NCBI RefSeq assembly: GCF_001591765.1
Contig: NZ_BCVN01000001.1
Location: 156,887-220,886 of the forward strand
From: Pseudolactococcus raffinolactis NBRC 100932
GTDB taxonomy: Bacteria; Bacillota; Bacilli; Lactobacillales; Streptococcaceae
DNA: 64,000 nt
Reading direction: 5' to 3'
Shown here: piece after piece, positions 43,818 through 53,186 of the stretch
Position numbering within the stretch: position 1 is the stretch's first letter
Layout: every line of letters starts with the position of its first letter
Position numbers and translations under genes: made by a program
The notes under the pieces: model-generated
The model's database searches: none
What the model was told of the DNA's origin: nothing
What the model saw: only the letters and a program-made list of their open reading frames with translations

Positions 43818-44924
43818 ATGAAAATCATTGTTAGTGGTGGTGGTACGGGTGGCCATATCTATCCAGCACTTAGTTTTATTAACTACCTTAAGACGGTAGA
43901 ACCAGATGTGTCAGTGCTTTATATTGGCACGCAAAAGGGGCTAGAATCTAAAATTGTCCCAGAAAATGGTATCGACTTTCAAACGATAGATATCCAAGGC
44001 TTTAAACGGTCTTTGTCACCTGAAAACTTTAAAACAGTTTATAAATTTCTCAAATCGGTATCAGATGCGAAAAAAATTATCAAGGCTTTTCAACCAGATA
44101 TCGTCATCGGCACAGGTGGTTATGTGGCAGGTCCTGTGATTTATGCTGCAGCCAAGCTAAAAATCCCAACGATTGTTCATGAACAGAACTCGATTCCAGG
44201 TGTGACCAATAAGTTTTTGAGTCGCTATGCAACGCGTGTTGCGCTTGCTTTTCAAGAAGCTGGCTCATTTTTCCCGTCTAAGAAAACGGTCTTTACGGGT
44301 AACCCAAGAGCTCAGGAAGTGGCTGATTTAACAGATACACGTCATGTGTTGAGCCAATACGGCTTAAAAACAGATAAGAAGACAATCGTCATTTTTGGTG
44401 GTAGTCGTGGTGCACTCAAAATCAATACCGCAGTCGTTGAAGCGTTGCCTGAGCTATCAAAGAAAGATTATCAGATTCTTTATGCCTCCGGTGAAATTTA
44501 CTACAACGACCCAGAATTTTCAGAAATATTCGAAACTTATAATCAAAAAGAAAATATCAAAATCGTACCCTATATCAACAATATGGTCGAAGTTTTAAAT
44601 GACGCCAACCTGATTTTATCAAGGGCAGGAGCGACATCTCTAGCGGAAATTACGGCGCTTGGCTTACCGTCTATCTTGGTGCCGAGTCCTTATGTGACTG
44701 CAGATCATCAGACGAAGAATGCAGAGGCACTTGAAAATGCCGGTGCTGCGATCATGATCAAAAATGCTGAATTGACCGGAATAAGTATTGTTGGTGCCAT
44801 TGATAGCCTTTTGTTGGATGATGTGACTTATCGTAAAATGGCTGAAAATGCCTTGCGCGAGGGGGTACCAGATGCAAGTGATCGCTTATATCAAGTGCTC
44901 AAGGATGTATTAAATGGCAGATAA
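43818..44924 (+). CDS. murG: Undecaprenyl-PP-MurNAc-pentapeptide GlcNAc transferase
   Basis: 368 residues, GT28 family. Glycine-rich loops IIVSGGGTGGHIYPAL (N-terminus) and VIFGGSRGALKIN near residue 194, HEQNSIPG near residue 122, and the UDP-GlcNAc region LSRAGATSLAEITALGLPSILVPSP followed by the D-H-Q-T-x-N-A motif. It makes lipid II on the inner face of the membrane. It starts 2 bases after murD, and its end overlaps divIB by 11 bases. Confidence 0.97.
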   Translation: MKIIVSGGGTGGHIYPALSFINYLKTVEPDVSVLYIGTQKGLESKIVPENGIDFQTIDIQGFKRSLSPENFKTVYKFLKSVSDAKKIIKAFQPDIVIGTGGYVAGPVIYAAAKLKIPTIVHEQNSIPGVTNKFLSRYATRVALAFQEAGSFFPSKKTVFTGNPRAQEVADLTDTRHVLSQYGLKTDKKTIVIFGGSRGALKINTAVVEALPELSKKDYQILYASGEIYYNDPEFSEIFETYNQKENIKIVPYINNMVEVLNDANLILSRAGATSLAEITALGLPSILVPSPYVTADHQTKNAEALENAGAAIMIKNAELTGISIVGAIDSLLLDDVTYRKMAENALREGVPDASDRLYQVLKDVLNGR

Positions 44925-46008
44925 AGATAAACAACCTGAACTAACGCCTTGGCAAAAACAGCATGCTGAGTTTCAAAAGAAAAAGCAGGAAGAAGCCGCA
45001 AAATTTGCTCGAGAAGAAAAACGCAAGAAGCAGCCTGTCAAGGTTGAATCAGTCATTGAAAAATATGAAGCGATACCTAATCAGCCCATAGATGAAGAAA
45101 AAACACCATTTTTAAAGCGTTTTAAATTTTGGACAGCGCCAAAAGAAAAAGGCGAACTTTCTGAAGTGCTAGGTAAGATCTGGCCCTTTATCTTGGTGGC
45201 CACACTGATCTTTCTAGGTAGTATTTATGTCATCTCACCGCTCAGTAAAATTGCAAGTTTTACTGCCAATGGCAATGTGCATGAAACAACAGAGCAAGTT
45301 GCCGAAGCAACGGGTATCAAAACCAATGATCATGTGTGGCAAGTTATCAAAAGATCGTCTGAGATATCAGCTAAAATCGAGCAAAAATTTCCACGTGTCA
45401 AATCAGCTAAAATGTCTTGGGTGTTTCCTAATGATTTTAGGGTCAAAATTGTTGAATATGGAGAAGGTGTTTATCTGAAGACGGGTAATAATTATCAGTT
45501 GGTCTTATCAAATGGTGTTATTTTGACACAAGAGCAAGTGGATGCTCAAAAATTAGCAGGATTGCCTATTTTAGATGGCTTTAATGCCAAAGAGGTCAAA
45601 ACCTTTGTAACAGCTTACGAAACGCTCAAGCCAGAGCTTAAAGCCCAAATCACAACGGTGACTAAGGTACCGACCAAGGTGACGCCAGACTTCATCGCGC
45701 TTGAGATGAAAGACGGCCATCAAGTTCGAGTGCCTCTGAGCCAAATGGCTGAAAAACTACCCTATTATACGAGCGTTGCCTCGCATTTAACTGAACCGAG
45801 TGTCGTGGATATGGAAGCGGGCGTATATGCTAAGTCTAAAGCCGCCTATCAGCAAGATTTGGATGACGAAAAAGAAAAAGAACAGAAGGCTAAAGAAGCT
45901 GCAGCTGCAAATAAATCGGGTGACCAATCTGCTACAAATGGAAGTGAAACAACTTCTAGTGCTGAAACTGGCAATAATGATAGCACACAAGCTGCTGGTT
46001 CAGAGTAA
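44914..46008 (+). CDS. divIB: Cell division protein DivIB/FtsQ
   Basis: 364 residues. A charged cytoplasmic region of about 85 residues rich in Lys and Glu, one membrane helix (IWPFILVATLIFLGSIYVIS, about 89-110), then a POTRA domain and the FtsQ/DivIB beta region (NDFRVKIVEYGEGVYLKTGN, GVILTQEQVDAQKLAGLPIL). The tail is a low-complexity Ala/Lys/Ser/Thr stretch, as in Gram-positive DivIB. It links septal peptidoglycan synthases with FtsL and DivIC. The start overlaps murG, so translation is coupled. ftsA and ftsZ are not adjacent. Confidence 0.93.
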   Translation: MADKDKQPELTPWQKQHAEFQKKKQEEAAKFAREEKRKKQPVKVESVIEKYEAIPNQPIDEEKTPFLKRFKFWTAPKEKGELSEVLGKIWPFILVATLIFLGSIYVISPLSKIASFTANGNVHETTEQVAEATGIKTNDHVWQVIKRSSEISAKIEQKFPRVKSAKMSWVFPNDFRVKIVEYGEGVYLKTGNNYQLVLSNGVILTQEQVDAQKLAGLPILDGFNAKEVKTFVTAYETLKPELKAQITTVTKVPTKVTPDFIALEMKDGHQVRVPLSQMAEKLPYYTSVASHLTEPSVVDMEAGVYAKSKAAYQQDLDDEKEKEQKAKEAAAANKSGDQSATNGSETTSSAETGNNDSTQAAGSE

Positions 46009-46287
46009 GGCGATGTAGTACGATAAATGAGAGGCAAGGTTCGCGTTGTCTGTAGTTCGATGGTTAATTTTTGTAAAGAATTAGTTTCTTCGTCCAAATA
46101 TCTGATAACAACGGGCTTTTCGAATGATAACATTGTGTTATCCAAAAGCTTAAGTGATCTTGTCATTAAGGCAAGGGTTCTAATTTAAAAAAGAAATGTC
46201 TGAATTTCTTGACATTTAAGATAAAATTAAGTAAACTAACGGAGTGGTTACTTTTTATTAACTCAATATTTCATGGGAGAAAAAAAT
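46009..46287 (+). other. Intergenic region divIB-oppA
   Basis: 279 bases without a convincing gene. An imperfect hairpin GATAAC-N5-GTTATC with flanking CTTTT/AAAAG (about 46115-46150) could end the mur transcript but has no T-tract. A minus-strand frame here lacks a ribosome-binding site. The oppA promoter lies at 46209-46237. Confidence 0.4.
46209..46237 (+). promoter_or_regulatory. oppA promoter
   Basis: TTGACA, 17-base spacer, TAAACT. Just upstream, 46194-46208 has a poor CodY-like core (TCTGAA with five mismatches outside it). Confidence 0.65.
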
Positions 46288-48264
46288 ATGACAAAAAAGA
46301 CAAAATTGATGAGCGTCGGCTTGATGTCTGTTGCAGCTCTAGGCGTTTTCGCGGCCTGCGGTAACAAATCTGATTCTAGTGAGTCAGAAGGTAAAGACTA
46401 TTCGTATTACTATACAAATGATCCAGAAACCTTAGATTATACCTTCTCAGGTCAACGCTACACAGCTGAAAATACAGCCAACTTTGTTGATGGTCTCGTG
46501 TCTTATGACCAATATCGTCAAATCGTGCCAGCATTGGCAAAATCTTGGGATGTCTCAGAAGATGGTAAAACATATACTTACCACATTCGTAAAGATGTGC
46601 CATGGGTCGATGCCGACGGTAACGAATATGCGACAGTGAAACCATCTGACTGGGTTACTGGTTTGAAACACGCAGCAGATACTAACTCTGAAACACTTTA
46701 CTTGGTTACCGATTCAATTACTGGTCTTGCTGATTACGCAAGCGGTAAAAATAAGGACTTTTCAAAAGTTGGGATCAAAGCTGACGATAAAGCTGGCACA
46801 TTGACTTATACTTTAAAAGCGCCAGAATCTTTCTGGAACTCTAAAGCGACTTATGGTATCTTGTACCCAATCAATGCTGAATTTTTGAAAGAAAAAGGCA
46901 AAGATTTTGGTAAAGTCGCAACAGATGGTATCTTGTACAATGGTGCTTTCATCGCAACTAAGTTTGATAATAAATCAGCGATTGAATATAAAGCTAATAA
47001 TACTTACTGGGACAAGAAAAACGTACACATCAAGAATGTTAAATTATCATTCTTCGATGGTAAAAAACCAGAAGACCTCTACAAGGGCTACACAGATGGT
47101 AAATACAATAAAGCACAACTTTACCCTAACATGCCTTACTTCAAAAATGTAGATAAAGCTAACGTTGTTTGGACGGCACAAGAAGCCACTAGCTCTTTTG
47201 GTTACTTTAACCTCAACCGTCAAAACTATAGCAACACAGCCCATGATACAGATGCTAAGAAAACAGCAACTAAACAAGCGATTCTGAATAAAGATTTCCG
47301 TCAAGCCATTGGTTTTGCGATTGATAAAGCCAAATACAATGCACAACGTGTTGGTGAAGAAGGCGGAGAGAAATTGACGCGTAATACACTCGTGCCTTAC
47401 GATTTCGTTAAGATTGCTGGTAAAGACTATGGAACTGCTGTCCAAGCAAATCTCCAGTCTATCGACAGCGAAAACTGGTCTAAAGCATCAGTTGAGCAAG
47501 GTAAGAACTCAACTTACAATGTTGATTTAGCCAAAGCAGCATTTGCTAAAGCTAAAGAAGCCTTGAAAGCGCAAGGCGTTGAAATTTCAAAAGAAAATCC
47601 AATCGTTTTGGACTCACCAGTCCTAGATACAAGTACCATCAACATTGCTGGTGCAGCATCTCTGGAAAACTCTCTAGAAAAAGCTTTTGATGGTGAAGTG
47701 AAATTGAACTCGATCAAACTTGCCATGGATCCTTGGACACAAGCGACTTTCTCATTCAAGACAGCTGCTGAAGCTGATTACGACTGGAATATCTCAGGAT
47801 GGGGACCAGACTATGCAGACCCAGCGACTTACCTCAATATCTTATCTCCAAAACAAGGTGATATTACAATTAAGATTGGTCTTGAACCAGAAGTAACACT
47901 TGAAGGTGAAGATAAAGGACTTGCTACTAAAGCGGCAGTGAACATTGCAGAATACCAACAATTGTTAGATGCAGCTAATGCTATCACAGACAATAATGAT
48001 GCACGTTATGAAGCGTTTGCCAAAGCTGAAGCGTGGTTGATTGACAATGGTATCATCACACCGATTTATGCAATGGGTGCTGTACCACAGATGCAAAATG
48101 AAGTACCATTTACAAGAATTGATTCTAATAGTGTTGGGTCAACTGCTTACTCTTATAAATATTTGAAAGTAGGCGATAAGACAGTATCAGCTAAAGAATA
48201 TGAAAAAGCGTTAAAAGAGTGGCAAGCTAAAGTAGAAGAAAAATCAAAAGCAGCTGACAAATAA
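46288..48264 (+). CDS. oppA: Oligopeptide-binding lipoprotein (AmiA/OppA type)
   Basis: 658 residues from the ATG at 46288 (GGGAGA 7 bases upstream; an ATG at 46273 overlaps that site). Lipoprotein signal with lipobox VFAAC (Cys24), then a family 5 solute-binding protein (YYYTNDPETLDYTFSGQRYT, LAKSWDVSEDGKTYTYHIRK, GWGPDYADPATYL). Length and order match streptococcal AmiA. It captures extracellular peptides for the permeases downstream, for nutrition and possibly peptide signalling. A structured 297-base gap separates it from oppB, which suits higher expression of the binding protein. Confidence 0.93.
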   Translation: MTKKTKLMSVGLMSVAALGVFAACGNKSDSSESEGKDYSYYYTNDPETLDYTFSGQRYTAENTANFVDGLVSYDQYRQIVPALAKSWDVSEDGKTYTYHIRKDVPWVDADGNEYATVKPSDWVTGLKHAADTNSETLYLVTDSITGLADYASGKNKDFSKVGIKADDKAGTLTYTLKAPESFWNSKATYGILYPINAEFLKEKGKDFGKVATDGILYNGAFIATKFDNKSAIEYKANNTYWDKKNVHIKNVKLSFFDGKKPEDLYKGYTDGKYNKAQLYPNMPYFKNVDKANVVWTAQEATSSFGYFNLNRQNYSNTAHDTDAKKTATKQAILNKDFRQAIGFAIDKAKYNAQRVGEEGGEKLTRNTLVPYDFVKIAGKDYGTAVQANLQSIDSENWSKASVEQGKNSTYNVDLAKAAFAKAKEALKAQGVEISKENPIVLDSPVLDTSTINIAGAASLENSLEKAFDGEVKLNSIKLAMDPWTQATFSFKTAAEADYDWNISGWGPDYADPATYLNILSPKQGDITIKIGLEPEVTLEGEDKGLATKAAVNIAEYQQLLDAANAITDNNDARYEAFAKAEAWLIDNGIITPIYAMGAVPQMQNEVPFTRIDSNSVGSTAYSYKYLKVGDKTVSAKEYEKALKEWQAKVEEKSKAADK

Positions 48265-48561
48265 AGCAACCATGCATAGCGCCTACCATACGTAAATGGT
48301 AAATAGGAACTTTTGAACACCTTGTTGTGTAAATGAGGTGGCACCTTCTTTACGAGAGGGATCGAAAGTGGTTTGATTTTATGCTTGATTGAATAGAGTG
48401 AGTATAGGATGAAGCAAAGGTGAGACTAGATATTTCTGGTCTCAGTTTTGCGTTTAGAGAGACTATCTGTTTTCTCTCTCTAAATTTGTTGTTAGCAGTC
48501 CCTCATATCAATCAACTTTACGTAAGTATCTTAATTCTTAATATAGAACGGTTTGAAATAG
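48265..48561 (+). other. Structured gap between oppA and oppB
   Basis: No gene. Two strong hairpins: 48421-48444 (TGAGAC...GTCTCA with a longer interrupted stem through GCAAA/TTTTGC) and 48453-48484 (perfect 10-bp TTTAGAGAGA/TCTCTCTAAA). T-rich bases follow each only weakly. They probably act as partial terminators or 3' protectors for oppA mRNA. Near 48335 is GGTGGCACC, which resembles a T-box core but has no T-box stem I around it. Confidence 0.6.
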
Positions 48562-50088
48562 ATGAAAAAATATATCTTTTTTAGAGTGTTGCGAGCTCTG
48601 TTGTCCATCGTTATTGTGACAACGATTGTTTACGCACTCGTCTTTAGTTTAATTCCACGTCGTCAGATTTTTGTATCAGATGAACAATATGCGCGTGTTG
48701 CCGGTAAAGCAGACGCACGTCGTGAGTATGAAAATGCAGTTTTTGAACGTCAAGGTTATATTGACTACTTGAACCAAAAAGGTTTGGTGAATAAAGTAGA
48801 AAAAATTGATCCTAATTATGACGGGACAGACAGCAAAGCCAATTTGAAAGCGGCTGAAAAATGGGCGAAATCTGCCAAGGGTAATTGGAAAATTGAGCAA
48901 TTGCCAATTTCTAAAAAGATTTATGCCACGCGTGAAATCCCAATTTGGCAACGTGTCGGGAAGTTTTATGCCAACCTGATTCAGATTGACCATCCTTGGA
49001 AAATCCAAGATAAGTCAAATCCTGATCTCAAACGATTTATCAAATTCACTTGGGAAAAAGGTGGCGGTCCAGCCATCATTGGTTCAGGGACTGAGCATAG
49101 ATACTTGCTATATTTTGATGGGACCTTCCCGTTCATTCATCAAAAATTTATCACCATTAATTTAGGACAATCTTACCCAACCTTCAGTGGTCGCTCAGTT
49201 GTGGATGTTTTAACAAGTGGTCAAGGTGAAACGGTAACACGTGAAATCACACTTGAAGATGGTAAGACGATGAATACGTCTATGAACATTCATACGGCAA
49301 CCTATCAAAGTCCTAAAAATCAAAGTGATCGGATGAAACGGATTTTTAAAGATGATTACACAAATGTGAAGAATGTTTATAAAGATCCATCGATGATTGG
49401 TAATTCAGCTAGAATTTCAATTCTAGGGACAATTTTAGCCTACATCATTTCAACCTTCCTTGCTGTCTATCTTAGCCGCCATGCTGGTGGTAAGATTGAT
49501 CGCTTTGGTCTGATTTTCATCACAGCCTTGATTGCTTTACCAAGTTTGGCAATCATCTATACTGATAGATTCCTTGGCTCATTAGTTGGCTTGCCTGGGG
49601 CCTTTACGACACTTGGTGCCGGAAATCCTATGACTTACGTCATGCCGACACTGATTATCGCCTTGATATCCACACCACCATTGACCATGTGGACACGTCG
49701 TTACATGGTAGACCAACAGTCAGCTGACTATATTAAGTTTGCGCGTGCCAAAGGTTTGTCTGAAAAAGAAATTTCACGTAAACATATCTTTAAAAATGCA
49801 GCCATTCCAGTTGTCAATGGTATTCCAGCAGCGATTGTCGCTTCCATCGCCAATGCGACGATGACCGAAACGATTTTCCTCATCCCAGGTCTTGGTAAAA
49901 TGTTACCAGACTCAATTAGCGCCAATAACAGTCCAATGGTTGTGGGGATTACCTTCATCTTGACGACATTAGCAGTCTTTGCCGTCTTGTTGGGGGATAT
50001 CATCATGCAAATCATCGATCCACGAATCCAATTTGCAACAAAATCTAAAGCAAAATCAAAAAATAAATTAGCGAAAGGAGAAAAGTAA
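48562..50088 (+). CDS. oppB: Oligopeptide ABC transporter permease, AmiC/OppB type (long form)
   Basis: 508 residues, much longer than the common OppB of about 310. After the first membrane helix (about 9-30) there is an extracellular insertion of about 230 residues rich in Lys and Trp (YENAVFERQGYIDYL, WKIQDKSNPDLKRF). The C-terminal five helices carry the binding-protein-dependent transport loop with YIKFARAKGLSEKEI and FKNAAIPVVNGIP. S. pneumoniae AmiC has the same length and insertion. It forms the channel with the next permease. No clear ribosome-binding site is seen; GGTTTGAAATAG precedes the ATG. Confidence 0.92.
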   Translation: MKKYIFFRVLRALLSIVIVTTIVYALVFSLIPRRQIFVSDEQYARVAGKADARREYENAVFERQGYIDYLNQKGLVNKVEKIDPNYDGTDSKANLKAAEKWAKSAKGNWKIEQLPISKKIYATREIPIWQRVGKFYANLIQIDHPWKIQDKSNPDLKRFIKFTWEKGGGPAIIGSGTEHRYLLYFDGTFPFIHQKFITINLGQSYPTFSGRSVVDVLTSGQGETVTREITLEDGKTMNTSMNIHTATYQSPKNQSDRMKRIFKDDYTNVKNVYKDPSMIGNSARISILGTILAYIISTFLAVYLSRHAGGKIDRFGLIFITALIALPSLAIIYTDRFLGSLVGLPGAFTTLGAGNPMTYVMPTLIIALISTPPLTMWTRRYMVDQQSADYIKFARAKGLSEKEISRKHIFKNAAIPVVNGIPAAIVASIANATMTETIFLIPGLGKMLPDSISANNSPMVVGITFILTTLAVFAVLLGDIIMQIIDPRIQFATKSKAKSKNKLAKGEK

Positions 50089-50089
50089 G

Positions 50090-51010
50090 ATGTCGGATAA
50101 AGAATTATTTTCATTCGTCCCTGCCAAAGGCGACGAATCTGAAGTCATCAGTGCACCACTTTACTCTTATTGGAAGAGTGTGGGACGCAAATTCCTTTCT
50201 TCAAAACTCGCAATTGCCATGCTCGTTTTATTGATTGCTTTACTCTTGATTAGTTTCTTCCAACCTATTTTTTCAGGATATACAGTCATTAATTCAGGTA
50301 AAATCGATGATTTCAGCTTGCGTTATAACTATCCTAACTTTAAAAATTGGTTCGGGACAGATGCCACAGGTCAATCCCTCTTTGATGCTGTTTGGGCAGG
50401 TGCTAAGACGTCGATTTCAATCGCCATGCTTGCGACACTCATCTCAACTGTTATCGGTGTCATCGTAGGAGCTGTTTGGGGCTTGTCAAAATCAATCGAC
50501 AAGTTCATGATTGAGGTTTATAACGTTGTCAACAACGTGCCACAAGTCTTGGTCCTTCTCGTATTATCTTATGCGTTTGGATCAGGTTTCTGGAATTTAT
50601 TGTTTGCGATGTGTGTGACTTCTTGGGTCAGCATTGCCTACAGCATTCGTGTCCAAGTTATCATGTATCGTGATCGTGAGTACAATATCGCATCTCGCAC
50701 ATTGGGAACAAAACCAGTGACGATGATTAATAAAAATATTTTGCCTTATTTGATCTCAGTTATCGTGACAATTATCAGTAACCAAATGCCAGTCTTTATC
50801 TCTTTAGAAGTCTTCCTAGGCTTCTTAGGCGTTGGTTTGCCATCTGATACACCGTCACTTGGTCGGATTATCGCAGACTATACAGACAACATTACCAACC
50901 ATGCTTATCTTTTCTGGATTCCAGTATTGATCCTTGGTATGGTAACTGTCTCACTTTATATCGTGGGCCAAACACTTGCTGACGCAAGTGATCCACGTAC
51001 GCACCAGTAG
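50090..51010 (+). CDS. oppC: Oligopeptide ABC transporter permease, AmiD/OppC type
   Basis: 306 residues. Cytoplasmic N-terminus, first helix LAIAMLVLLIALLLISFF near residue 42, an N-terminal OppC domain with NWFGTDATGQSLFDAVWAGA, and five further helices with the permease loop YNIASRTLGTKPVTMI. AAAGGAG in the end of oppB serves translation. Matches streptococcal AmiD in size and position. Confidence 0.94.
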   Translation: MSDKELFSFVPAKGDESEVISAPLYSYWKSVGRKFLSSKLAIAMLVLLIALLLISFFQPIFSGYTVINSGKIDDFSLRYNYPNFKNWFGTDATGQSLFDAVWAGAKTSISIAMLATLISTVIGVIVGAVWGLSKSIDKFMIEVYNVVNNVPQVLVLLVLSYAFGSGFWNLLFAMCVTSWVSIAYSIRVQVIMYRDREYNIASRTLGTKPVTMINKNILPYLISVIVTIISNQMPVFISLEVFLGFLGVGLPSDTPSLGRIIADYTDNITNHAYLFWIPVLILGMVTVSLYIVGQTLADASDPRTHQ

Positions 51011-51026
51011 AAAGGAAGCGTTTATT

Positions 51027-52085
51027 ATGTCAAATAAAAAAGTTATCCTTTCTGCAAAGGATATTAGTGTTGAGTTTCAAGTCCGCAATCGTACTTTGCG
51101 TGCGATTCGCAATATTTCTGTTGATTTGCATGAGGGCGAAACTTTAGCACTCGTAGGTGAATCAGGCTCTGGTAAATCAGTTTTCACGAAAGTTTTCACA
51201 GGAATGTTAGAGACAAATGGTTCTGTTGCCACAGGAACAGTAACATATGGCGATATGACCTTAACGGATTTGAAGACAAATGCCGAATGGGAAAAAATTC
51301 GCGGTGGTCAAATTTCGACCGTCTTTCAAGACCCAATGACATCACTGAATCCGATTAAAACTATCGGTAGTCAAATCTCAGAAACTGTCATCAAACATCA
51401 AGGTAAAACAGCTGAAGAAGCTAAGGCCATCGCCATTGACTTGATGAATCGTGTTGGGATTCCAGAAGCTGACAAACGCTACGATGAATATCCATTCCAA
51501 TATTCTGGCGGTATGCGTCAACGTATCGTTATCGCAATTGCTTTATCATCACGACCAAAAGTCTTGATTTGTGATGAGCCAACAACAGCCCTTGATGTGA
51601 CCATCCAAGCGCAAATCATCGCACTCTTGAAGGAATTAAAAGAAGAGTACGGTTTTGCTATGATTTTCATCACCCATGATTTAGGTGTGGTGGCATCCAT
51701 CGCGGATAAAGTTGCGGTGATGTATTCTGGTGAAATCATTGAGTACGGCACGGTAGAAGATATCTTCTATGACAGCCGTCACCCTTACACCTGGGCTTTG
51801 CTGTCTAGCTTGCCACAGCTTGCAACGACCGAAAAACTCTACTCGATTGCAGGCACACCACCTTCTCTTTATTCTGAGATTAAAGGGGATGCCTTTGCGC
51901 CGCGTAATCCAAAACCGATGGCGATTGACTTTGTCGAAAACCCACCGAAATTCCCAGTAAGTGACACACATTGGGCTAAAACATGGTTGCTAGATGAACG
52001 TGCACCAGAATTAAAAAAACCAGAAGGCATCCAAGATTTGCATGCCAAAATGGTTAAAATATATGCAAAAGAAGAGGGGGCTTAA
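51027..52085 (+). CDS. oppD: Oligopeptide ABC transporter ATP-binding protein, AmiE/OppD type
   Basis: 352 residues from the ATG at 51027 (AAAGGAAG upstream); an earlier in-frame start inside oppC lacks one. Walker [10 protein letters not shown] near residue 43, Q-loop [12 protein letters not shown], signature [12 protein letters not shown], Walker [14 protein letters not shown] and the oligo_HPY C-terminal region [14 protein letters not shown]. It energises the Opp/Ami importer with OppF. It starts 16 bases after oppC. Confidence 0.96.
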   Translation: MSNKKVILSAKDISVEFQVRNRTLRAIRNISVDLHEGETLALVGESGSGKSVFTKVFTGMLETNGSVATGTVTYGDMTLTDLKTNAEWEKIRGGQISTVFQDPMTSLNPIKTIGSQISETVIKHQGKTAEEAKAIAIDLMNRVGIPEADKRYDEYPFQYSGGMRQRIVIAIALSSRPKVLICDEPTTALDVTIQAQIIALLKELKEEYGFAMIFITHDLGVVASIADKVAVMYSGEIIEYGTVEDIFYDSRHPYTWALLSSLPQLATTEKLYSIAGTPPSLYSEIKGDAFAPRNPKPMAIDFVENPPKFPVSDTHWAKTWLLDERAPELKKPEGIQDLHAKMVKIYAKEEGA

Positions 52086-52087
52086 GC

Positions 52088-53011
52088 ATGGCTGAAAAAT
52101 TATTAGAAATCAAAGACCTCTCGATTTCCTTTGGTGAAGGTAAGAATAAAAACGTTGCGGTTAAAAACGCTAATTTTGATATTTACAAAGGTGAGACTTT
52201 TGCGCTTGTAGGAGAGTCTGGCTCTGGTAAAACAACCATTGGCCGAGCGGTCATGGGCTTAAATAATATCGAAAATGGTGACATCATCTTTGACGGTAAG
52301 AAAATTAATACCAAATTATCTAACACAGAAAAAGAAGAACTGACCAAAGATATCCAAATGATTTTCCAAGATCCTGCAGCATCACTTAACGAGCGGGCAA
52401 CAGTGGACTACGTTATTTCAGAAGGCTTGTACAACTACCATATGTACAAGGATGAAGCAGATAGAAAAGCAAAAGTAGAAGCCATGCTAAAAGAAGTTGG
52501 CTTGTTACCTGAGCATTTGTCACGTTACCCACATGAGTTTTCAGGTGGTCAACGTCAACGTATCGGGATTGCACGTGCACTCGTCATGGAACCGCGTTTG
52601 GTCATCGCAGATGAACCAATCTCAGCCCTTGATGTGTCGATTCGTGCGCAAGTCCTTAACCTCTTGCAACGCTTGCAAGAAGAAAAAGGCTTGACTTATC
52701 TCTTTGTAGCGCATGACTTGTCAGTCGTGCATTTCATCAGTGACCGCATTGCCGTGATCTATCATGGTGATATCGTGGAAATGGCTGAGACAGAGGAATT
52801 GTTTAACAATCCGATCCATCCATATACAAAATCACTCTTGTCAGCTGTGCCAATTCCTGATCCAGCACTTGAACGTCAGAAACAGCTCATCGTCTATGAT
52901 GATTCAATTCATAACTATGAGACTGACAAACCAAGTTTCCAAGAAATTAAACCAGGCCATTTTGTTTGGGCTAATACTGAGGAAGCTGAAAATTATAAAG
53001 CACAACATTAA
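52088..53011 (+). CDS. oppF: Oligopeptide ABC transporter ATP-binding protein, AmiF/OppF type
   Basis: 307 residues. Walker [10 protein letters not shown] near residue 40, Q-loop [13 protein letters not shown], signature [12 protein letters not shown], Walker [15 protein letters not shown]-loop VAHDLSVV and oligo_HPY region [23 protein letters not shown] overlapping the end of oppD is the ribosome-binding site. Last gene of the operon; two terminators follow. Confidence 0.96.
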   Translation: MAEKLLEIKDLSISFGEGKNKNVAVKNANFDIYKGETFALVGESGSGKTTIGRAVMGLNNIENGDIIFDGKKINTKLSNTEKEELTKDIQMIFQDPAASLNERATVDYVISEGLYNYHMYKDEADRKAKVEAMLKEVGLLPEHLSRYPHEFSGGQRQRIGIARALVMEPRLVIADEPISALDVSIRAQVLNLLQRLQEEKGLTYLFVAHDLSVVHFISDRIAVIYHGDIVEMAETEELFNNPIHPYTKSLLSAVPIPDPALERQKQLIVYDDSIHNYETDKPSFQEIKPGHFVWANTEEAENYKAQH

Positions 53012-53016
53012 AATAA

Positions 53017-53041
53017 AAAAACGAGCCTAGGCTTGTTTTTT
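53017..53041 (+). terminator. Terminator after oppF
   Basis: AAACGAGC-CTAG-GCTTGTTT stem with one wobble and a T-tract. Confidence 0.85.
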
Positions 53042-53109
53042 GTTTAATCAGGCAGTCTATACCACAGTTTGTGACTGTAAGATAATATATTCGTAACTAA
53101 TGATAGAAG

Positions 53110-53134
53110 ACGTGAGCGAAAGCTCGCGTTTTTT
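53110..53134 (+). terminator. Second terminator before obgE
   Basis: CGTGAGC-GAAA-GCTCGCG stem with one wobble, then six T. Confidence 0.85.
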
Positions 53135-53142
53135 GTTATAAT
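53134..53142 (+). promoter_or_regulatory. Extended -10 promoter of obgE
   Basis: TGtTATAAT directly after the terminator T-tract, without a -35. Confidence 0.65.
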
Positions 53143-53186
53143 AGAAAGTAACTATAGAGTAAAATACAGAAAATCAAGGTGACAAC

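Noticed and set aside
45849..46166. 105-codon minus-strand frame over the end of divIB
   Set aside because: No Shine-Dalgarno or promoter; most of it is the complement of the low-complexity Ala/Lys tail of DivIB.
48330..48345. GGTGGCACC resembling the core of a T-box
   Set aside because: No specifier stem I, no AG-bulge or AGTA loop upstream (that space is oppA coding), and no proper terminator/antiterminator pair or amino-acid gene context.
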